64,000 nt of DNA, taken from positions 2,170,001 through 2,234,000 of the forward strand of contig JANUWI010000005.1 in NCBI GenBank assembly GCA_025504975.1. The letters are read 5' to 3'. Positions 20,597 through 31,164 of the stretch are shown here, in pieces. Position 1 is the stretch's first letter. The number at the start of each line of letters is the position of its first letter. The notes under the pieces were generated by a model. That model worked only from the letters and a program-made list of their open reading frames with translations. It searched no databases and was not told the DNA's origin. Made by a program: the position numbers and the translations under genes. The stretch comes from Plenodomus lindquistii. Taxonomy: Eukaryota > Ascomycota > Dothideomycetes > Pleosporales > Leptosphaeriaceae.

Positions 20597-21261
20597 ATGA
20601 TGGGCTTGGATGATATACCATGAATACATGAGGTCTTGGGAATAGGCTGGCGTTAGGGTACTTAAACAGACTCACAATACGACTATATTCTGAATTGACT
20701 AGGACTTTTGAGTCCTCACACAACATCTCATGGGGTTTATGGACACTGCAATCCAGAGCGTAACGATATTGAGTGGCTTTGTCGTGTTGCTAATATTTCT
20801 TAGACAAGTATCATGCGTTTTCGAACGTGGAAAATCGTTCGGTCGTGTATGCTAAAGGAAAGATCGTGTGCGACAAGAAGACGACAACAGCCTTAAACCA
20901 TAAGTCCAACCTCGTGGCACAACAAAAGTCGTGGGGGCCAAATTCAAATTGGCGGCCTTCAGGGTTCCTGCCTCGTCTCCTCAGCCCTGCTCGTTCCACG
21001 ACACGTTGAGATTTCCCGCCTCGCATACGCTTAACATCATGGAACAACCATTGTAACCACATACAGTAAAATCCAGTACTACAACGCATATCTATCGGCC
21101 CACTTTGAGATTCCTAAATATCCAATGACGCTATACCCGTCCCACACACATGGTCATTCCCGCGAAGTTCACAGGCAAGTCTTGCCCCCTCATCTCATCG
21201 TGTAGCAATCCTACACCTAATTTTTCAGTGCAGAGCAACTCACAACACGCATTATAACGAA
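20597..21261. other. Intergenic, no gene recognised
   Basis: A 665-bp gap. Short frames on both strands around 20811-21089 overlap each other and show no motif. Confidence 0.4.
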
Positions 21262-22168
21262 ATGTCGAAACAATGCTATTTTCCTGACGGCAACATCGCC
21301 ACCGCCGCAATACCGTGCAATCCTTGCGACGAAGGCAACATCACCCATTGCTGTCCCGAGCAAACCATGTGCCTGACCAACGGTATATGCGCATCACAAG
21401 GAACATACGAGAATAGCGTGCGAGAGTATATCAAGGGCACATGCTCGGATCCGGTTTGGAATAGCCCGTTGTGTCCTCCAGTTCGTATCTACACCTGCGC
21501 TTCCTGCACCCATGCCTCCTCCCCAATCAGCTTTTTATCCCTGGCCAGATAGCTTCGTCTCGTTTTCGTCGATTGATATCAGGTAGGTGTGCTGCATCAA
21601 TCAAGACACCGCGATCAACTCCTCCGCCTACGATTTCCGCACGGGGCGCGCCAAAATTTGGCAATGTGACAGTCAGGGCTATGGCAAAGACGCGCGGTAT
21701 TGTTGTGAGAGTGAGGCGGAAGGGTAGCGGAGCTGTTCGACGGAGAGTACAGTCTTTACGCTACCAAGTGCAGTGAAGGGATCTGTGTCTGTGAGTGCGA
21801 GGACGATAACTCCAGTGGCTTCGACATCGGTGGCCTCAACATCGGTAGCCTTGACATCGGTGTCGATGGCTGTGAGCACGACAAACACGCTTAGCACATC
21901 CACGGGATCGACAGCAAGTGAAGCAGCTGGTTCTATCAACAAGAGCGTGCAGATTGGCACTGGAGTCGGTGGTGGGATAGGTGGCGCATTTTTGCTTGCG
22001 GCGGTAGTGTTTCTTGTGTGGCGGAGGCGGCGGCATACTCGTAGTGAGGCAACGACGCCGGGAAATGGACAGCTTGAGACTCTGACTGAGGCTGATAGTA
22101 AGCAGTACCATGAGATGGGTGCTGATCATACTACCAAAGACGCCCGGGTTGGGTTCCTGCTGAGTTAG
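21262..22168 (+). pseudogene. Cys-rich single-pass membrane protein interrupted by an in-frame TAG
   Basis: Exon 1 (21262-21480) encodes MSKQCYFPDGNIATAAIPCN followed by CC and further Cys, typical of a family of fungal Cys-rich ectodomain proteins. A 106-nt intron (gttcgt...gtag) leads to exon 2 from 21587 (VCCINQDTAINSSAYDF...WQCDSQGYGKDARYCCES). That frame hits TAG at 21725-21727 and then continues in the same frame with SCSTESTVFTLPSAVKG, a Ser/Thr-rich stalk, a Gly-rich transmembrane segment (about 21940-22020, GGGIGGAFLLAAVVFLVW), RRRR and a short cytoplasmic tail. A CAG-to-TAG change would explain the stop. An alternative 56-nt intron (21672-21727) would remove the TAG but shifts frame into a different Cys-rich tail and loses the membrane segment. 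I infer a nonsense-mutated gene with moderate confidence. Confidence 0.65.
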
Positions 22169-23558
22169 CTAGAGATACACACCAGAGGGCGTAGATTAAC
22201 GGTCGAGGCTGCCGCCCCTGACGCAACAGGTCTACACTTCATGCAGATCTGGATGGTAGCGATAAATAGGGACTCGGTTCAGCGCGCGAGGTATTTCTCT
22301 GTCAGAGCCTCACGGGACTTTGTCATTTCGACAATTGGCCAGGATTCGGTTTCCAGGTACCCACCCAGATGCTAATACCACAACCATGTACTTTGGGATC
22401 ATTCTTGTCAGGGATCTGCGCCCTGGCTAAACACAACTCATCTCCGTCAATCATCGCTGCGCAAAGAGTCAATCTACAGCAGATTCAATTCTTTGATTCT
22501 TTTAGAGGATATGAGCTTTTGCCTGACATATCTGCAGACATCGGTTCTTCCTATCCTTTCGCGACCCAATGACCCTAAGTCGTGATCTGTTTGTTCTCCA
22601 CTGAAAAGAGGTCAATGAAGTATCACCAGCGTCACCCACAAACTCCATACATCCGCATGATTTTCAACTTCCACTTTCACAGCGCCTTCTAATAGTAGCC
22701 TTGCCCAGTCCAAAATCTCGCCGCGGCGATTCATTTGACTGGATTTCTTGACGTAATTAGGCTGGCGTTTGGATCTCAAGAAGTTCTGTCTTTTTGCACT
22801 GGTCGATTTGGTCCTTATTGCCACGGAGTCGGTGATGTCTCGTCGGACAAGATCTGACTGACTCGCAGGTATTGTTGACTCGATTTGAGATGGTACATAG
22901 GCGCTCACGCCTCGGCCAAAATTCGCCGGACTGATACAACTTGCTTGACTTGCCTAGTTCATGCATTCTACAGCAAAAATATGTCTTTAAACGTAAGTAA
23001 GGAGAGTAAAAGAAAATAAAAGTAATTCTCCTAAGCTTATGTTTTCTACTCTTAATTATAAAGTTGCTGTTTGTGCTGATAATACTCATAGAAGGAGTCG
23101 CGTTCTTTTCGGTTCTTTTGGACTGGGGGTGGTTTGCAGCGCGGCGAATTTTGCCCGCCACATGGCGCTATCCTGGTCCTGACTGTACACATACGTCGCA
23201 TACTCCGAGAATGGCCATGATGACATCTTATAAGTTACTGTGTTGACGAGACGTTGTACACCGCGAGTACGCCATCTTGCCGGACAGGGAGAGCAACAAG
23301 GTTAGGATCAAGATCCTTGATACTGGCCTACGTCAGCCTCTAGGGGTCGAAAGGCTCAATTCTATCTCAGTAATTTGGTCGGACTACGGAATCATCAGCT
23401 CGCCTCTCCTTTCCCAATGGCTTGTACGAAGGGAAGAATGCAGAAGGCTTTAGCTAAAAAAGTCACTTGATCTGCACTCCAGTACGATGTCTTGGTAATA
23501 TGACGGTTATGATGGTTTGGAGCGTGTGTCGTTATCATTATTTGACCACCATGAGGGG
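22169..23558. other. Intergenic with an AT-rich patch
   Basis: About 1.4 kb without a supported gene. Positions about 22975-23070 are markedly A/T-rich compared with the surroundings and contain the near-palindromic piece taattctcctaagcttatg. This could be the remnant of a degraded repeat, but I found no second copy to prove it. The sequence next to 23558 is the 3' flank of the catalase gene. Confidence 0.35.
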
Positions 23559-25455
23559 TCAATTATAAACAGGTACAGTTGGCACTTTTCCAACCAGCTT
23601 CTCGCCGTTGGACGGCCTGAACTTCTCCTCCTTGAACCATACATGCGCGCTCTTGGATAGCTCTACAACCTCGGCGAAGGGGAATTCGGGCTTTGAGTTG
23701 GACTTTGCCAGCAAGTCGTAAATACCCTGTGCGTAATCTGGTCCAATGTTGTACTGTTGCGCGAGGTATTTCTTCTGTAGTATGGGTCAACGTCCGCGTC
23801 ATATTGTGCAGAAGGGTCTAAGACTTACCACAATGTCTGGGTACTTGACAAATTTGATCATGTTGAAGGTGTTCAGGATAGTGTGATCCCTCTGCTCCTG
23901 GGTCATGACCCTGCTCCAGAGTTCCTTAGGCTGGTCGTACTCGGTCCTCTTGGCTTCGTGCCAGTAGTGGCTTTTCCTGCTCACAATGTTGTCATTGACA
24001 GTATATGGTGCCTCTGCAACATCCGGTCGGAACTTGTGAGCGAAGCTGTTGGGTGCGTATTGTTTGTTAAAAGCGTGATTGGCATCTACGCGCATTTGCC
24101 CATCGAACTGCAGTGGAGAGAAGGACTTCGACATGAAAGGACAATTCACGGGTATCTGATGGAGATTGACGCCGATACGATGGTACTGCGCGTCGCGGTA
24201 GAAGAACATGCGGAATTGTAGAAGCGGGTCAGGTGAGTCTTGGATACCAGGCACCATGCTACCAGGTGAGAAGGCAGCCTGCTCGACATCGCGGTGGAAA
24301 TTCTCGGGGTTCTTGTTTAGAACCAGGGTACCGAATTCTTGCATGGGAAATTGTTTGCGGGGCCAGACCTTTGTGACATCAAAGGGGTCGAAGCCCAGCT
24401 TCTCGGGGTCCGCATCCTCTGGCTGCATTACCTGAACCATGGCTGTCCATTCAATCTTCTCTCCGTTCTCGATGGCTTCCCACAAATCACGCTTGGAGTA
24501 GTCGGGATCTTCGCCACACATCTGTGTGGCTTCGCGTTGGGTGAATTGCTTCTGGCCGTGCTTGGCGATGAAGTGATACTTGATGTAGACGAATTTGCCT
24601 TCGGCATTGACCCATTTGAAGGTGTGGCAGCCATAGCCATGGTTGAACCTCCAGCCGACGGGAGTTCCGTGGTTAGAAAAGAACATTAGACCTGCGTGGT
24701 TACCCTCGGGAGTGTTTGCCAGCAAATCGAAAAGCGCATCGTAGTCAGGAAGGAAATTGACAGGGTTGCGGGCTTGGGAACGAATGACATCGGGACCCTG
24801 GATGGGATCACGGCAGAAGAAGACTGGGAAATTCAGGCCAACGATGTCGTAGTTGCCCTCCATGGTGTAGAATTTGATGGCAAAGCCACGGGGATTTCGC
24901 GCTTCGTCGGGGTATTCTCGACCGACTGTGACAGTGCTGAAGCGAACGAACACAGGCGTCTTCTCGCCAACGCTCGATAAGAAATTCGCTTTGGTAAGAG
25001 CGCTGACGTCCTTTGTAACCTCGAAGTGTCCGAAAGCGCCAGATCCACAGGGGTGTACCATGCGCTCAAGATTCTTGGAGCGATTGAACGTTTGTTGCTT
25101 TTGGAAGAGGAATACATCACTGGCTACGGGAATGCCGCCGACAGTCTTGCTGTGTGCACTATGGTAGAGTCAGTCACAATCCTGTATGCGGAACCAGGAG
25201 TACTAACGGGTCTGGATAAGGGATGCCCTCATTGCTGGTAAAGTATGGACAGTCATCGGCTCGGATACCACCTTGGACAGAACCGGAGACTTTCGCAATG
25301 ATATCAGCTGGGCCCTCGTTGGAGCTTCCCATATGACTTTGCCTGGGAGCACGCTTCTCGCCGGCCACGCTCTGAATGCCCTGTGATATGGCCTCAAGAG
25401 GATGTTGCAATGGGTCATTTTGGTTAGTATTCGCGTTTGTGGATGAAGGAGCCAT
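23559..25455 (-). CDS. Monofunctional heme catalase
   Basis: Three exons on the minus strand (25455-25208, 25158-23829, 23774-23559) give 597 aa. Both introns (49 and 54 nt) restore the frame, and the first joins YPDP to AHSKTVGG as expected. The enzyme converts hydrogen peroxide to water and oxygen. Visible active-site elements are the distal His in ERMVHPCGSGAFG (about 118), the distal Asn in GLNFPVFF (about 192), and the proximal heme Tyr in RMFFYRDAQYHR (about 403). Its size and the lack of a flavodoxin-like C-terminal domain place it in the small-subunit clade. There is no signal peptide and no C-terminal SKL (it ends VYN), so it is probably cytosolic. An upstream in-frame ATG at 25497 would add 14 residues; the internal one is preferred because of its GCCATGG context. 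It is divergent from the hemerythrin-like gene. Confidence 0.93.
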
Positions 25456-26119
25456 GGCTGCTAGTAATTTGTGAGGTGAGTTGATTGAGATGTCCATGAG
25501 GACCTAGGACGAGTTTAAGGGCGCGAGAGGTATCGCATGTGTACGCTACCAAGCCAGACATGATTGTCTTGTCGTCACAACGTCAAAGTGATGTATGCCT
25601 GACGCGCTCTGCTGAGGGGTAGCTGCCGATGATAGCAAACTTCCAAGTGCGTGCAGCTGCATGTGAGACTATGCTTACCTACTACAGGAGGTACCATACT
25701 GGTTTCTTGTTTTGTATGGCTACTTCACTACGATCTTCGTCAGCGTATTGCTCTTTTCGAAAGATAGCATGGGCGATGTGGAGCTCCGACGTTCTCTTCA
25801 ATCGACCGCAAGTAGCGAGGTGTTTAATCAATGCATCGCCATTCGTCAGGAAGTGGAGGCCAAGAAGCTGTGTATTCATGGCATTTGTAAATGCCATGAT
25901 GATGGTGATGCGGAAGTGACGTCCTCCAATGAACCCGAGCTACCGGTAAGGCACGTCGCTAGCCTCCGTGGAGCATTGCAACTTCAGGCGCAAGGGTGAC
26001 GTACAATGCAAGTCACCTGCAATAGCAGTAACACTACTGTATCAAGGTCATCTCTGCCTCTGTAATCTCACCTTACCCGGCAGCACATACACGACCCCTA
26101 AAAGACTCAGAAACCTACA
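25456..26119. promoter_or_regulatory. Shared upstream region of catalase and hemerythrin-like genes
   Basis: These 664 bp separate the start codons of two divergent genes that both deal with oxygen chemistry. Short frames inside it (for example minus strand 25682-25897) are protein-like in places but lack a family or a complete structure. Co-regulation is an inference from the head-to-head layout only. Confidence 0.45.
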
Positions 26120-26857
26120 ATGTTCTCACTACGCGCATTCGTGACACCTCTAGCCAGAGCTGCCTACAGGCCACAGACGATTCGCATCACCACCAGCGCA
26201 GCCTCTGCCCGCGGTCAGATTGCGGCCAATTCTAGTATCTCAGAAGCAATTATCAAGGACCACCGTGAGCTTGAGACTAACTACAATGAGATCATCAACA
26301 ACTCCGATGATACAGACCACATTGAGCGTTACGGCAACCAATTCACATGGGAACTAGCCCGCCATTCTGTCGCCGAAGAGCTGCTCGTATATCCCGCCAT
26401 GGAGAAGTATATGGGAGAGAAAGGCAAGCAACACGCGGAGAGCGACCGCAAGCAACACCACCAGGTAATGACCATCGCACATCATGATTTTTGTGCGATA
26501 CTAATCCTTTTCCAATAGGTCAAGATCCTGCTCAAGGATTTTCAAAACATGAGAGCTACAGACCCTCAATACATCCCCAAGCTCAAGCAGCTCTGGACCG
26601 TACTGTCGCAGCACATCAAGGAGGAGGAGAAAGACGATCTGCCCGCTCTCGAGAACGCGTTGAGCTTGAGCGAGGATCGCGGGTATTCAGAGAGCCTGGC
26701 GAAGGATTTTGAAAGGACAAAAGCGTTTGTGCCATCGAGGAGTCATCCAGCTGCTGGCGAGAACCCTTGGTTCGAAGGCCCCATGGGCATGCTCGCTGCG
26801 CCCATTGACCGCATCGCCGATATATTCCGCAAATTCCCGAATGACAAGACTTCATAA
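26120..26857 (+). CDS. Mitochondrial hemerythrin-like HHE-domain protein
   Basis: Two exons (26120-26464 and 26519-26857) give 227 aa; the 54-nt phase-0 intron is gtaatg...aatag. The N-terminus (MFSLRAFVTPLARAAYRPQ, no acidic residues, several Arg) is a good mitochondrial presequence. The HHE four-helix region follows: IIKDHRELETNYNEI, then FTWELARHSVAEELLVYPAMEKY, then HHQVKILLKDF, then LSQHIKEEEKDDLPAL. These supply the His and Glu residues that bind a di-iron centre in the family. Fungal proteins of this type are suggested to sense or buffer oxygen, nitric oxide or iron. The C-terminal tail, with ENPWFEGPMGMLAAPIDRIADIF, is common in fungal members. Confidence 0.88.
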
Positions 26858-27836
26858 AAGCCTCCAAGAAATAGAGCATAGCTTTAAGTTTGATAGTCGC
26901 TCCGAGAGGTGGCGAAATGGTGGATCATAAGCCGCGATGGGGACCAATTTGCGCAGGCTATTCTTCCCAACATTAGAGTGGGTAAACCCTGTCGAATAAT
27001 CATCAATGTATTCATGTTTTCTAGCGTCTTGTACTGATATCTGGATGCGTGTATCGTGCGCGTCCATTAATACGGTGGTGTTTTCTAGATCTCGTATGCG
27101 TGGAAGAGTGAAAGCAATTCCAAAGTATTAATTCTGACCACAGGTCCCAGCACTTCCCGCATCATTCAACAGTGTCTTCTCAAGATACCGATCAAAGTTA
27201 TATCTCTTGGGATCTAACTATGAAGCCTTCATCATCATTCAGCAATAAATATCTTACATTTGTTCCTTCATTACAAACTTCAAGTACGGAAAGAGCAACG
27301 TTCACATGACTTTGCGTGGCGCAAGCACTCAAACACATCACGTAAGTCAATCTGCGGTATGATTTGTACGATCAATTCCACTGCCAGGCAAACCTCCCGT
27401 GCTCACATCGGCCAGCCCTCGCTGGTCAGATACCCTATGCACACTGTGAATACCCGCCACCCTACCTCTCAGCTGCACCGTTGCAATTTAGACATGAATA
27501 TTTTGAATCTCGGAATAGTATTCAGTTATTGTACTTGTGTATGCCTCCCGGTCAGAGTAACACAGGCCGGCTGCTTACAGTCCAGGGACCGCTTAACGCA
27601 CACCGAATCATCTCGTTGCAAATACCCCGAACCTTGACCTACGAAGACGGCTATATTTATTGTGTCCTCATCCTACGTGATTGGCATCAAGTTCAAGCCT
27701 ACACACTAGCAAGAAGACTATAGAGACACATAATTACAATAGATAATAATCTCTACTACTCCTAGAGAATACGCGTAGTATTTAAGGATGTTTAGCCCTA
27801 TTCTTAGTGTGGTGTGTTAGCTACGGTGAGCAGCAC
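26858..27836. other. Intergenic, AT-rich end
   Basis: About 980 bp without a supported gene. The piece at 27710-27800 is A/T-rich with repeated tag/cta-type words (agataataatctctactactcctagagaa) and could be a decayed repeat; I could not find a partner copy. Confidence 0.35.
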
Positions 27837-29709
27837 TTATAAGCCTTGGTGACTCAGTAAATACGAGCTCGCCTTCTTTGAGAAGAATTCTGGACGCTTT
27901 AGCAACCACTCTGTCATCCTTGAGCTCGGCACTGGACGTCGAAGAGAGCCGGAAAGGATATCATTGTCTGTACTAAACTCCTCAAAGGCTGCCTTGGGAA
28001 TTATTACACCATTTGGAAAATTTGTGTACCAGTTACACGTCGAGAGGAATGTCGGCATCCGTGGGGCGCCATAGAGGAACGCTATGGCGAAGTCAGCGAC
28101 TCTCTCACGAAAGGCAATGGCGTGTTGTTTGTCTCCGGGTATGTGTGCGTTGCGGCGGATAGACATCTCTGAGTGGTAAGTGCAGATCACCAGTCGGTAG
28201 AAGTCACCAGTCTTGCCGTACTCCAGAAAAGCACAAGGCATCTCCTCTGCGTACCGCATACTGCTGTATCTCCATACTGTTTGCTAGGTAATGTCGTTGA
28301 GCTGCAAGTACAGCTTGACAGCAGCATCCCCAAAGATGATGCAGACGCGCACATTTGAACGTCGTATAACATCCTGGTTGAATTGCCTCCAGTGTAGAAA
28401 GCGCGCCTTTTCAAGCAAACTGAATAGTCGATCGGCGTTGCCGCCACCAGGCACCTTGCGTCTATGCATGCGACGGGGCACAGCGTCGATGTGCAACATG
28501 CCAGACGTCCGGTCCTCCGCGGTACTGAAGCCGAGCTTGGTGTACGAGAGCATCATCAACCGGTTGCTGACATAGTTTACCATGCCATATCGCAGGTGCA
28601 CACTGCTTCCTTCTGTCAGTGGTGGATACGTTGACACGATGAGGAGAGGCGCGTCGAGTCTGCCGTAGGATTTGACGAGATGAGCCTCGTCAAGGCTAAG
28701 CCAATCGGGAGCGCCCTCTTTTGGCAAAAGGCTCTCGTAATAGACCGTCGCGGTCCAGAGGGCAACAAGCACGGAATCTCCCGATGACGACCACGTACTG
28801 GGATCAGGAACGATGGTAGGGAGAAACATAGGCGCGGCGTTTCGCTCCATGTGGCGAGCAACCTCCATTAGGCGAGCGATAGCAGGATCAGTCAAGGCGA
28901 GGGCCGGGAAAGCCTTGCGAATGTCATCAATAATCATCCAGTTGTCGCTGATCGATCAGCAAGTCTGTCAAGGGGGACAGCAAAGGCACCAGTTAGGTCG
29001 ACATTTTGTCCTTCAAGGTCAAACCTTGACTCGGCGTCCAAGGTCGGTGTATCTTCAAAGTTGGACTCGTGGCTGGCTGTGGGACCCTGGGACACTGTAG
29101 ATCCAGTAGGTCCAAGAGCCGGTATCTCAACAGAAGAAGGGAGATCAAAGTCGGACACGTGGCTAGTTTTGCGTCTCCGGGGCACGATGTGTCCGGCTCC
29201 AACGGATACAATGTGCGGTGTCTTAGAAGAAGACGCGACATCGGAGTCGAATTCATAAGTTAATTTGCGTTTCTGAGATACTGTGGATGTAGCAGATGCA
29301 GGAGTCTGCGTTTTAGAAGAGGACGCATGTGACAATGTCGCTGGTGCACTGTGTAAATCTATCCTAGACCGTGCCAGTGTAGCAAGAAGCATCTCTTCTT
29401 CGTCGTCCACGTCGCCAGCGTCGTCGTTGTGCTCCAAGCGGTCATTGACTTGTTGGACTGACACTTTACCAGCTACCCTTGCTGAACGTCTGTGAGTCGG
29501 ACTGGGCGGCCTGGCTACTGGGGCAGTCTCCGTGATGACGGCCTCGTCATGGCGGTCCTCAACTGGCTGCTGGTAGACTGGCATCTTGTCAGCTGCCCTT
29601 GCTGAACGTCCATAAGTTGGATTGCGGGACGTGACGGTCGAGTCACTTCCAGCAACAACATCGTTGTCGGTATCCTTGTCCTCGCGGTCCTCAGCTGGTT
29701 GCTGGTGGA
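27837..29709 (-). pseudogene. Damaged or mis-joined gene of unknown function with repeat-rich N-terminus
   Basis: Three minus-strand frames seem to be parts of one gene. The first (29584-28934, with an open continuation upstream to about 29709) is low-complexity, with RRSARVAGK and imperfect repeats such as KLTYEFDSD, KTSHVSDFD and TASHESNFE. The second (28937-28284) is well-ordered (MIIDDIRKAFPALALTDPAIARL... RVCIIFGDAAVKLYLQLND). The third (28259-27837) follows in the same frame as the second, after a TAG at 28286-28284 (VWRYSSMRYAEEMPCAFLEYG...). The first and second frames overlap by four bases; a nonconsensus intron ending gatcag just upstream would join them as DNWMIIDD. The TAG could come from CAG, or a very short intron ending acctag might remove it. 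I do not recognise the family. Confidence 0.5.
29467..29705. repeat. Imperfect direct repeat, about 120 bp, two copies
   Basis: The segments about 29467-29590 and 29591-29705 resemble each other: both contain agctacccttgctgaacgt or its variant agctgcccttgctgaacgt near the start and cggtcctcaactggctgctgg or cggtcctcagctggttgctgg near the end. On the minus strand they encode related units containing GRSARAADK or RRSARVAGK and QQPxEDR. This is an in-frame duplication inside the repeat-rich part of the damaged gene. Confidence 0.7.
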
Positions 29710-29721
29710 ATCGGCGTTGGA

Positions 29722-30006
29722 TCAGGTGTCTCTGCTGCCGATGGCTCTAACTGCTGGGCCTAATAGGGACTGGTTAGCACGGATACAGACATCAAGTGAG
29801 CGAATGCGCTTACTTAGCGAGACTACATCTCCACCTTCTGGGTACATGCAAGGTAATCCAACAAGACAATCCTGGAAGCTAAGTTGGACGAATCGCTCTA
29901 GACGTTGGACGAACTGCTTCAGATGGATATGCCAAAGAGCTACCCACTTTTTACTTCTTGTAGCCGTGTTGACGGAGGCATCGTTGCCGATTGTCAACGG
30001 CCGCAT
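29722..30006 (-). CDS. Possible upstream exon or small hypothetical frame
   Basis: An open frame of up to 94 codons starts with ATG at 30006 (MRPLTIGNDASVNTATRSKK...). It includes the protein-like stretch KQFVQRLERFVQLSFQDCLVGLPCMYPEGGDVVSLS. A good intron signature (gtaagc, then gctaac, then ttag, about 29814-29760) begins after SLS, but joining through it gives a stop after about 12 more codons and does not reach the frame of the neighbouring repeat-rich gene. It may be a remnant first exon of that gene after a frame change. Confidence 0.25.
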   Translation of the reverse strand: MRPLTIGNDASVNTATRSKKWVALWHIHLKQFVQRLERFVQLSFQDCLVGLPCMYPEGGDVVSLSKRIRSLDVCIRANQSLLGPAVRAIGSRDT

Positions 30007-30441
30007 CGTCAGGTTCCTCAGCTACGATGTCGCGCGCAGGTAGTGAGCCGTGAGCCAGGTCGGGAAGGAGGCACACTGCCATGTGTTGGGTGGAGGAAGG
30101 ATTGGCCGTAGAGCCAATTCAGCTCCTAAACAATGACGCGGCCGAGACACGATATCTTTCGAACGGTATTTAGCTAAAATATGGGTTTAAACGACGACTT
30201 CTTCTCAAAGACTCGTGACGAAGCGATCACAGCGTCGTGCTGTGAAGCCAAAAGCTACGGATCGGAATCTTTCCTTCAAGACAATCGTGCTTCTTACCAA
30301 AACCCCCCTCCAGTTCACTAGTTCGAGGCGAAAGTCGTTTCACCGTAACCCGATCTCTCTACCTATGCGCGTACTGCACTTAGAGGGAATAGGTTGTAGG
30401 TATGATCCTACCCTCGACTAATAAAGACGGCTCACCGCCTA
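30007..30441. other. Intergenic, no gene recognised
   Basis: A 435-bp gap between minus-strand frames. No recognisable gene was seen. Confidence 0.4.
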
Positions 30442-31164
30442 TCACGGAGCATTTGACAACCAATCATCTGCAATCCGCACCACGATGCGCTCCTTCCCAT
30501 CATCACTCCTCTCCAGTAATACATTCTTCGCAATATCGAACATACAACGATGACGCAGCATACGTTTACTCTCGGGCAACTCCGCAACCCACTTAACAAA
30601 CGGATTCCACTCCGCTGCACTGGGGATAGCATTCGGCTCATCTATGACCTCATGAAACCATCGCAGGGTGCGTAGCCCGATCGATTGCGCCTGCATGAAA
30701 TCTACGTTAGCGAAGGAAAGACTACTTGCGTCGTCATAAAGAGTCGCGAAAATCTTTGTTTGTTCTGTCCAGGTTGCGGCCAGGAAAGCCCATGTGGGGA
30801 GAATGTGCTCGTCGTAGCGTTTCGTACGGGCAGCAGTACACCCGTGAGAGACTAGACAGTGTGTGACTGTGACATTGAGATCGATGGTGTTTGCGATCAG
30901 TTTGTCGATAGTGGCAAACACGATGGAGTAATCTGATTCGAAGGCGACTTTGAGACGCTGCAAGCGCTGAGGATCTATGGACTGACGAGCGCGTAGTTCG
31001 GAGCAGTGGTAGAGGAGGGCGTCGTCGCGGTACTGGTCTTCGATCTTTTGAGCTTGGGCTAGAGCAGCTTTAGCCAGATTTTGTATGTGTTGAAGGTTAC
31101 TGGTGAGTTTGGAGAGCGCTTGCTCCGCCTCTGGAAGTGTGCATGTGCGGCAGGTGTGACACAT
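30442..31164 (-). CDS. Hypothetical protein, MCxxC tandem family member 1
   Basis: A single-exon, 240-aa protein starting MCHTCRTC, so the first residues form a C-x2-C-x2-C cluster. The rest looks mostly helical: an N-terminal helix pair, then IEDQYRDDALLYHCSELRAR, LQRLKVAFESDYSIVF, and a C-terminal block WFHEVIDEPNAIPSAAEWNPFVKW followed by LPESKRMLRHRCMFDIAKNVL. These blocks line up in order with the next minus-strand gene (31723-32478), so the two are tandem paralogs. No signal peptide or membrane segment is visible. I recognise no domain; the Cys cluster might bind metal. It could be a lineage-specific family. Confidence 0.68.
   Translation of the reverse strand: MCHTCRTCTLPEAEQALSKLTSNLQHIQNLAKAALAQAQKIEDQYRDDALLYHCSELRARQSIDPQRLQRLKVAFESDYSIVFATIDKLIANTIDLNVTVTHCLVSHGCTAARTKRYDEHILPTWAFLAATWTEQTKIFATLYDDASSLSFANVDFMQAQSIGLRTLRWFHEVIDEPNAIPSAAEWNPFVKWVAELPESKRMLRHRCMFDIAKNVLLERSDDGKERIVVRIADDWLSNAP

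Noticed and set aside
25682..25897. 71-codon minus-strand frame in the catalase/hemerythrin intergenic region
   Set aside because: Protein-like in places, but no known family and no clear gene structure; could be a fragment.
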